DNA of 10,305 nucleotides from Syntrophomonadaceae bacterium (GTDB taxonomy: Bacteria; Bacillota; Syntrophomonadia; Syntrophomonadales; Syntrophothermaceae). Location: positions 1-10,305 of the forward strand of contig JARYMO010000037.1 in assembly GCA_029907055.1 (NCBI GenBank), in the 5' to 3' direction. Shown here one piece after another: positions 6,623-10,305 of this stretch. Position numbers and translations under genes: made by a program. Below the pieces are notes generated by a model. It did no database searches. It saw nothing but the letters and a program-made list of their open reading frames with translations, and was not told the origin of the DNA. The stretch's first letter is position 1, and every line of letters begins with the position of its first letter.

Positions 6623-6669
6623 ATGAATGCGATGATGCGACGCATGAGTAAACGACAGGAGTGGGGACG

Positions 6670-7452
6670 GTGCAGAGGAAGCTGCACGTGAAGCTGCTGC
6701 AGCACACATGGGACCCGGAGACTCTCGTCGCGGCGGCCGCCCGCCTCTGCTACTCCTCGGCGGACATCGAGGAGCTGGTGGAGCGCATGACACCCGCGGC
6801 CAGCAGCGGCCTGGTGGAAATGCTTCTCACCATGGGCCACGAGAGCCCTATCGAACACGTCTCGTTCACCTTCGGCATCGAAGGGGTGAGCCGTAGCCTG
6901 CTGGCCCAGCTCACCCGCCACCGCATTGCCAGCTACAGCGTGAAGTCCCAGCGCTGGGTCCGGGCGGGAAGCTTCGCCTTCGTCGTGCCGCCGGAGATCG
7001 AGGCCCTCCCAGAAGCGAGGCGAGTGTTTCTGGCTGCCATGGAAGAGGACCAGAAGCACTATGATCAGCTGGTGAGCCTGCTCTACGAGCGCCACCTGGC
7101 CAGCGAACTGGCATCCGGCAAGGATCGGCAGGCAGCGCATGCCAGCGCCGAGAAACGGGCCTTCGAGGACGCCCGCTACGTGCTCCCGAATGCCTGCGAG
7201 ACCAAACTGGTGATGACTATGAATGCGCGCAGCCTTCACAATTTCTTCCGCCAGCGCTGCTGTAACCGCGCCCAGTGGGAGATTCGGGAGATGGCCGAAC
7301 AGATGCTCCGTTTGGTGCGGGCAGTGGCACCCACCCTGTTTGGCAAGGCCGGTCCGGCCTGTGTTGCGCTGGGCCGCTGTCCCGAAGGCAAGATGACCTG
7401 CGGCAGGATCAAGGAAGTGCGGGCCCGGTACCGCCGCGGGCTGCAGGACTAG
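6670..7452 (+). CDS. thyX: Flavin-dependent thymidylate synthase (ThyX)
   Basis: ThyX makes dTMP from dUMP using methylene-tetrahydrofolate, FAD and NADPH. The 260-residue product has the ThyX signature RHRxxSxxxxSxR as RHRIASYSVKSQR (83-95), the preceding ESPIEHVSFTF (59-69) with His63, and the C-terminal dUMP/FAD region around residues 186-210. The tail carries Cys231, Cys237 and Cys244, a pattern I associate with clostridial ThyX. The start is taken as GTG 6670, with AGGAG (6657-6661) 8 bases upstream; GTG 6661 overlaps that site and is less likely. It stands between mrnC and rlmB and is probably the first gene of a thyX-rlmB-rae1 transcript. Confidence 0.96.
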   Translation: MQRKLHVKLLQHTWDPETLVAAAARLCYSSADIEELVERMTPAASSGLVEMLLTMGHESPIEHVSFTFGIEGVSRSLLAQLTRHRIASYSVKSQRWVRAGSFAFVVPPEIEALPEARRVFLAAMEEDQKHYDQLVSLLYERHLASELASGKDRQAAHASAEKRAFEDARYVLPNACETKLVMTMNARSLHNFFRQRCCNRAQWEIREMAEQMLRLVRAVAPTLFGKAGPACVALGRCPEGKMTCGRIKEVRARYRRGLQD

Positions 7453-7481
7453 CGGGAGCAGGGAACGCGAAGGGAGCGACG

Positions 7482-7508
7482 ATGAGACTGGAGGCAGCAC
7501 ATTGGTGA
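7482..7508 (+). CDS. Possible eight-codon minicistron coupled to rlmB
   Basis: ATG 7482 has AAGGGAG (7470-7476) 5 bases upstream and encodes MRLEAAHW before TGA 7506-7508, which overlaps the rlmB start as GTGA. The same overlap geometry joins ispD-ispF and rlmB-yacP here. It may deliver ribosomes to the non-ATG start of rlmB, or be chance; eight codons give no statistical support by themselves. Confidence 0.25.
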   Translation: MRLEAAHW

Positions 7509-8254
7509 ACGACCTGTTGGAGGGGATGAACCCGGTGCTGGAGGCTCTGCGCGCCGGCGACAGGGTGAGTCGCATCTACCTGTCGCGGACGGCCGGGAAC
7601 CCCAGGGTAAGACAACTCGTCGAACTGGCACGCACCCGGGGGGTGCCGGTGGAAGAGGTGGATCGCGCCCGCCTGCGCAGCATGTCCGCCAGCCGCAATC
7701 CTCAGGGGGTGGTGGCCGAGGTAAGACCCTACGGGTACTTTGCCCTGCATGACATCCTGCAGGAGGCCTGCGATAGCGGGCAGCCCCCCTTCCTGCTGGT
7801 GCTGGACGGGGTGGAAGACCCCCAGAACCTGGGGGCCATCATTCGCACCGCAGAGTGTGCCGGGGCTCATGGCGTGGTAATCCCCCGCCACGGTGCGGCA
7901 CGCCTTTCCCCCGCCGTAGCCCGGGCCGCGGCGGGAGCCTTGGAGTATGTAAAGGTAGCACAGGAGACGAACCTGGCCAGAGCGCTGGATAGCCTCAAGG
8001 AAGCAGGCGTCTACGTGGTGGGAACGGAGGCGGCCGCTTCGTTCCTCTACACGGAGGTCGACCTGCGGGGTGCGGTGGCAGTAGTGGTAGGGGGAGAGGA
8101 ACGGGGGATTCGGCGCCTGGTGCGGGAGCGTTGCGACCAGTTGGTTCGCATCCCGCTGGCAGGGCGGATTGGCTCGCTGAACGCGGGGGTGGCCTGCGGC
8201 ATTGTCGCCTACGAGGTCGTCCGGCAACGGAGCTTTCAGGGAGCAGTCCCATGA
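7505..8254 (+). CDS. rlmB: 23S rRNA 2'-O-ribose methyltransferase, TrmH/SpoU family (RlmB-type)
   Basis: This SPOUT enzyme uses SAM to methylate a ribose 2'-OH, in E. coli RlmB at G2251 of 23S rRNA. Counting from GTG 7505 (249 residues), an N-terminal RNA-binding domain resembling L30e (about 1-70, starting LLEGMNPVLEAL) is followed by the three SpoU motifs: NLGAIIRT (108-115), VVVGGEERG (193-201) and IPLAGRIGSLNAGVA (216-230), which form the trefoil knot and SAM site. GTG 7505 is chosen because it overlaps the preceding minicistron stop and has GGAGG 10 bases upstream; TTG 7502 (7 bases) is a possible alternative. The end overlaps yacP as ATGA. The Bacillus equivalent at this place is yacO. 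The exact target nucleotide cannot be read from sequence. Confidence 0.93.
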   Translation: MNDLLEGMNPVLEALRAGDRVSRIYLSRTAGNPRVRQLVELARTRGVPVEEVDRARLRSMSASRNPQGVVAEVRPYGYFALHDILQEACDSGQPPFLLVLDGVEDPQNLGAIIRTAECAGAHGVVIPRHGAARLSPAVARAAAGALEYVKVAQETNLARALDSLKEAGVYVVGTEAAASFLYTEVDLRGAVAVVVGGEERGIRRLVRERCDQLVRIPLAGRIGSLNAGVACGIVAYEVVRQRSFQGAVP

Positions 8255-8766
8255 AGCGGGTGCTGATTGTCGACGGGTACAACATCGTCAACTCGTGGCC
8301 AGAACTGGTGCGATTGAAGAAGCGGAGTCTGCAGGCGGCACGGGACAAGCTGGTGGAGTTACTGGCCAACTACGCCGCGTACACCGGCCAGGAGGTATTG
8401 GTGGTGTTCGACGCCCACCATGTTAAAGGGGCGCTGGGCTCACAAGAGAACGTCAACGGGGTCACGGTGGTCTTCTCGCGGGAGGCGGAAACCGCCGACC
8501 AGGTCATTGAGCGCATGGTGGGCGAATACGTGGGGGTGCCGGGGCAGGAAGTGTACGTGGCTACGTCCGACTGGATCGAGCAACGCATCGTGTTCGGGCG
8601 GGGAGCGTACCGCATCCCGGCGCGAGAACTCTACACGCGGGTGGAAGAAGCGCTGGAGAAGATGAAAGAATGGGAGCGCGAGCAGGCACCGGCGGAACGC
8701 ATGCTGGAGGAACGACTCACCGAACGGGTGAGGCGATTGCTGGATGCCTTGCGTCGCAGGAAATAG
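8251..8766 (+). CDS. rae1: NYN/PIN-like ribosome-associated endoribonuclease (YacP/Rae1)
   Basis: Bacillus YacP (Rae1) enters the ribosomal A site and cuts mRNA between codons during translation. The 171-residue product matches the family in length (170) and opens with the NYN signature VLIVDGYNIVN (4-14). Likely metal-binding acids are Asp8, Asp54 (VVFDAHH), Asp83 (ETADQVIE) and Asp107 (ATSDW). The C-terminal 40 residues are highly charged and helical. ATG 8251 overlaps the rlmB stop, with AGGGAG (8238-8243) 7 bases upstream. The order rlmB-yacP-sigH is as in Bacillus. Confidence 0.94.
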   Translation: MKRVLIVDGYNIVNSWPELVRLKKRSLQAARDKLVELLANYAAYTGQEVLVVFDAHHVKGALGSQENVNGVTVVFSREAETADQVIERMVGEYVGVPGQEVYVATSDWIEQRIVFGRGAYRIPARELYTRVEEALEKMKEWEREQAPAERMLEERLTERVRRLLDALRRRK

Positions 8767-8815
8767 GCGTCACCTCGCGGGCACGCCAGGGCTGGAGGGC
8801 GCCGGGGAGCGCGCC

Positions 8816-8845
8816 TTGACGATTTTTTCGGCCGGGGGCTATAAT
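8816..8845 (+). promoter_or_regulatory. Sigma-A promoter of sigH
   Basis: TTGACG (8816-8821) and TATAAT (8840-8845) are separated by 18 bases, in the gap after rae1. The expected start near 8852 gives a leader of about 78 bases. A housekeeping promoter for sigH matches what is known in Bacillus subtilis. Confidence 0.88.
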
Positions 8846-8929
8846 GAGATTGGCTGTGTAAGGAACGGATTTCCCCGGGGCGGGTGCCCTCACACAACTG
8901 CATAGACATCAACGTCTGGGGGCGGTTAG

Positions 8930-9580
8930 ATGACTTTGGTTGCCTGCAAGAGGGGCTACGCGAGCTACGACGAATTGCTGGACGAGGACATCGTTGAGCT
9001 GGCGCAGGAGGGCGAGCAGTTCGCAACGGAGTATCTGGTGGATAAGTACAAGAACTTCGTGCGTGCCAAGGCCCGGTCCTACTTCCTGATAGGCGCTGAC
9101 AAGGAGGACATCATCCAGGAAGGGATGATCGGTCTCTTCAAGGCCATACGGGACTACCGAGGGGACAAACTCACCTCGTTCCGGGCATTCGCCGAACTCT
9201 GCATCACCAGACAGATCATCACAGCCATCAAGACGGCGACCCGGCAGAAACATATTCCGCTCAATTCATACGTGTCGCTCAACAAGCCCATCTACGACGA
9301 CGATTCGGACCGGACCCTGATGGACATTCTCTCCACCACCCGGATTACCAATCCGGAGGAGATCATCATAAGCAAGGAAGAATTCGGCAGTATCGAGCAG
9401 AAGATGGGGGAGATCCTCAGTTCGCTGGAGTGGAAGGTGCTGATGGCGTACCTGGAAGGCAAGTCATACCAGGAGATCGCCCTGGAGCTCAGAAGACACG
9501 TGAAGTCAATCGACAATGCCCTGCAACGGGTCAAGCGCAAGCTGGAGAAGTACCTGGAAGACCGCGAGGAAGTCTTGTAG
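8930..9580 (+). CDS. sigH: RNA polymerase sigma-H factor (Spo0H/SigH)
   Basis: SigH directs transcription of early sporulation, competence and transition-state genes in Bacillota. The 216-residue protein has sigma region 2 at about 35-105. YKNFVRAKARSYFLIGADKE and DIIQEGMIGLFKAIRDY are core binding, and SFRAFAELCITRQIITAIKT is the -10 recognition segment. RQKHIPLNSYVSLNKPIYDD is nearly invariant in SigH. Region 4 with its helix-turn-helix is at about 165-210 (LEGKSYQEIA then RRHVKSIDNALQRVKRKLEK). An in-frame TAG directly before ATG 8930 fixes the start. The ribosome binding site is poor (GGGGGCGG, 8918-8925), unlike the GGAGG sites of its neighbours, so translation may be limited or regulated. 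Its presence suggests a spore-forming lineage, though sigH also persists in non-sporulating relatives. Confidence 0.97.
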   Translation: MTLVACKRGYASYDELLDEDIVELAQEGEQFATEYLVDKYKNFVRAKARSYFLIGADKEDIIQEGMIGLFKAIRDYRGDKLTSFRAFAELCITRQIITAIKTATRQKHIPLNSYVSLNKPIYDDDSDRTLMDILSTTRITNPEEIIISKEEFGSIEQKMGEILSSLEWKVLMAYLEGKSYQEIALELRRHVKSIDNALQRVKRKLEKYLEDREEVL

Positions 9581-9597
9581 GCGGCGCTCTGGATTTC

Positions 9598-9625
9598 TTG
9601 ACTTTCTCGGGCAGTCTAGTATAAT
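9598..9625 (+). promoter_or_regulatory. Promoter of the tRNA cluster
   Basis: TTGACT (9598-9603) and TATAAT (9620-9625) with a 16-base spacer lie 13 bases before the first tRNA, in the gap after sigH. No terminator was seen between sigH and this promoter, so some tRNA transcription may also come from sigH. Confidence 0.82.
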
Positions 9626-9637
9626 AAACAGTGCTGA

Positions 9638-9712
9638 GCCGAGCTAGCTCAATGGCAGAGCAGCTGATTTGTAATCAGCAGGTTGCGGGTTCGAGTCCTG
9701 TGCTCGGCTCCA
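9638..9712 (+). tRNA. tRNA-Thr (anticodon UGU)
   Basis: Acceptor GCCGAGC (9638-9644) pairs with GCTCGGC (9702-9708); discriminator T, encoded CCA at 9710-9712. Anticodon stem GCTGA/TCAGC with loop TTTGTAA gives TGT at 9670-9672. T-loop GGTTCGAGTCC is normal. Length 75 with CCA. Confidence 0.96.
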
Positions 9713-9734
9713 ACCATGGTACGGCTGTAGGCGC

Positions 9735-9819
9735 GGAGGGATACCCAAGAGGCTAAAGGGGGCAGACTGTAAATCTGTTGGCACCGCCTTCGCTGGTTCG
9801 AATCCAGCTCCCTCCACCA
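9735..9819 (+). tRNA. tRNA-Tyr (anticodon GUA)
   Basis: Acceptor GGAGGGA (9735-9741) pairs with TCCCTCC (9809-9815); discriminator A, encoded CCA. Anticodon loop CTGTAAA gives GTA at 9769-9771. The long variable arm (class II) explains the 85-base length, as expected for bacterial tRNA-Tyr. Confidence 0.96.
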
Positions 9820-9852
9820 TCAATTCTTTTTCATCGTTCCATAAGGTAGTGT

Positions 9853-9928
9853 CGCGGGGTGGAGCAGCAGGTAGCTCGTCGGGCTCATAACCCGAAGGTT
9901 GCTGGTTCAAATCCAGCCCCCGCAACCA
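9853..9928 (+). tRNA. Initiator tRNA-fMet (anticodon CAU)
   Basis: CGCGGGG (9853-9859) faces CCCCGCA (9918-9924), leaving the C1-A72 mismatch typical of bacterial initiators; discriminator A, encoded CCA. The anticodon stem TCGGG/CCCGA has the three G-C pairs needed for P-site selection, with loop CTCATAA and CAT at 9886-9888. Confidence 0.96.
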
Positions 9929-9934
9929 ATTTTT

Positions 9935-10010
9935 GCCCATATAGCTCAGTCGGCAGAGCGTATCCTTGGTAAGGATAAGGTCACCGGTTCAAGTCCGGTT
10001 ATGGGCTCCA
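9935..10010 (+). tRNA. tRNA-Thr (anticodon GGU)
   Basis: Acceptor GCCCATA (9935-9941) pairs with TATGGGC (10000-10006); discriminator T, encoded CCA. Anticodon stem TATCC/GGATA with loop TTGGTAA gives GGT at 9968-9970. It reads the ACC/ACU codons, complementing the UGU isoacceptor upstream. Confidence 0.96.
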
Positions 10011-10052
10011 TTTTCACCCTTCCGCGCCCGCGGGGCGGGGAGGCGTGGTTCT

Positions 10053-10129
10053 GGCGGTGTAGCTCAGTTGGCTAGAGCATGCGGTTCATACCCGCAGTGT
10101 CCGGGGTTCGAATCCCTGCACCGCTACCA
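10053..10129 (+). tRNA. Elongator tRNA-Met (anticodon CAU)
   Basis: Acceptor GGCGGTG (10053-10059) pairs with CACCGCT (10119-10125) with a G1-U72 wobble; discriminator A, encoded CCA. Anticodon loop TTCATAC gives CAT at 10087-10089. The body closely matches Bacillus elongator tRNA-Met rather than the lysidine-modified tRNA-Ile with the same encoded anticodon. Confidence 0.92.
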
Positions 10130-10139
10130 TGAAGTCCCG

Positions 10140-10166
10140 GAAGTGAGTCAGCTCACTTCTTTTTTT
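10140..10166 (+). terminator. Intrinsic terminator of the tRNA operon
   Basis: GAAGTGAG (10140-10147), loop TCAG, CTCACTTC (10152-10159), then seven T (10160-10166). It isolates the tRNA cluster from tuf. Confidence 0.95.
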
Positions 10167-10272
10167 GTAGCTGTCTGCTGCCGGGCGCAGCGCAGGCCGT
10201 CGCCAGGTCCGCTCAGGAAGCGGCCGCCCCAGGCCCGAGGGCCGGAGTTGACAAGGGAAAGGAGACAGGGTG

Positions 10273-10305
10273 ATGGGAAAGGCGAAATTTGAGAGGACGA
10301 AGCCG
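10273..10305 (+). CDS. tuf: Elongation factor Tu, N-terminus (3' end outside window)
   Basis: ATG 10273 begins MGKAKFERTKP, matching the very conserved EF-Tu start (M-A-K-x-K-F-E-R-T-K-P) just before the P-loop. EF-Tu is the GTPase that brings aminoacyl-tRNA to the ribosome. AAAGGAG (10258-10264) is 8 bases upstream. In many Clostridia a tuf copy sits here, ahead of rpmG-secE-nusG. The 106 bases after the tRNA terminator show no clear promoter; the TTGACA at 10248-10253 is too close to the start codon to act as a -35 for this gene. Confidence 0.9.
   Translation, partial: MGKAKFERTKP

Noticed and set aside
6466..7575. Minus-strand open frame of 369 codons across thyX
   Set aside because: It is a shadow of thyX and part of mrnC and rlmB, crossing terminator and promoter sequence; no domain is visible.
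8798..8828. Terminator after rae1 (GGCGC/GCGCC stem then six T)
   Set aside because: The stem is only 5 bp with an 8-base loop, seven bases separate it from the T-run, and it overlaps the sigH -35 element.
10248..10275. TTGACA upstream of tuf as a promoter
   Set aside because: A -10 element at proper spacing would fall on the tuf start codon, and no TATAAT-like sequence is there.
9966..10292. Open frame of 108 codons over the tRNA region
   Set aside because: It runs through two tRNA genes and a terminator, so it is not a protein gene.
1..10305. CRISPR array, insertion sequence, prophage or defence genes
   Set aside because: No spaced direct repeats, transposase, integrase or phage-like proteins were seen; gene order is the conserved core arrangement.

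Overview
The window is a GC-rich chromosomal housekeeping segment from a Gram-positive Bacillota, most likely a clostridial-type, spore-forming or formerly spore-forming lineage. The order ispD-ispF-gltX-cysE-cysS-mrnC-thyX-rlmB-yacP(rae1)-sigH-tRNAs-tuf follows the well-known Bacillus/Clostridia block that leads into the secE-nusG-ribosomal protein region. Other pointers are the strong GGAGG-type ribosome binding sites, a T-box leader in front of cysE, the sporulation sigma factor SigH, and flavin-dependent ThyX. Species cannot be named from the sequence.

Layout. (1) 1-130: the last codons of an upstream plus-strand gene (possibly disA, from a short tail only) and a perfect hairpin that separates it from a convergent gene. 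(2) 128-597: one minus-strand gene for a small cysteine-rich, MazG-like protein of unknown function, with its own consensus sigma-A promoter. (3) 750-3539: isoprenoid genes ispD and ispF, coupled by an ATGA overlap, then glutamyl-tRNA synthetase. (4) 3551-6566: a cysteine operon. A sigma-A promoter and a T-box leader (likely UGC specifier, UGGA tRNA-end bulge) precede serine acetyltransferase, cysteinyl-tRNA synthetase and Mini-RNase III in overlapping frames; a strong terminator closes it. (5) 6612-8766: thyX, rlmB and the NYN nuclease yacP/rae1, probably co-transcribed. (6) 8816-9580: sigH with its own promoter. (7) 9598-10166: a promoter, five tRNA genes (Thr-UGU, Tyr-GUA, initiator Met, Thr-GGU, elongator Met) and a strong terminator. 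(8) 10273-end: the first 11 codons of tuf (EF-Tu).

How the genes work together. IspD and IspF are two steps of the MEP pathway to isoprenoid precursors. CysE supplies O-acetylserine for cysteine synthesis and CysS charges tRNA-Cys, so a T-box sensing uncharged tRNA-Cys controls both supply and use of cysteine. Mini-RNase III (23S rRNA maturation), RlmB (23S rRNA methylation), Rae1 (ribosome-associated mRNA cleavage), the tRNAs and EF-Tu all belong to the translation apparatus.

I found no mobile element, CRISPR array, defence island or clearly undescribed system; the region looks ordinary. The points most worth a second look are the MazG-like minus-strand gene, an apparent repeat at the C-terminus of CysS, the details of the T-box, and a possible eight-codon minicistron that may couple to rlmB.
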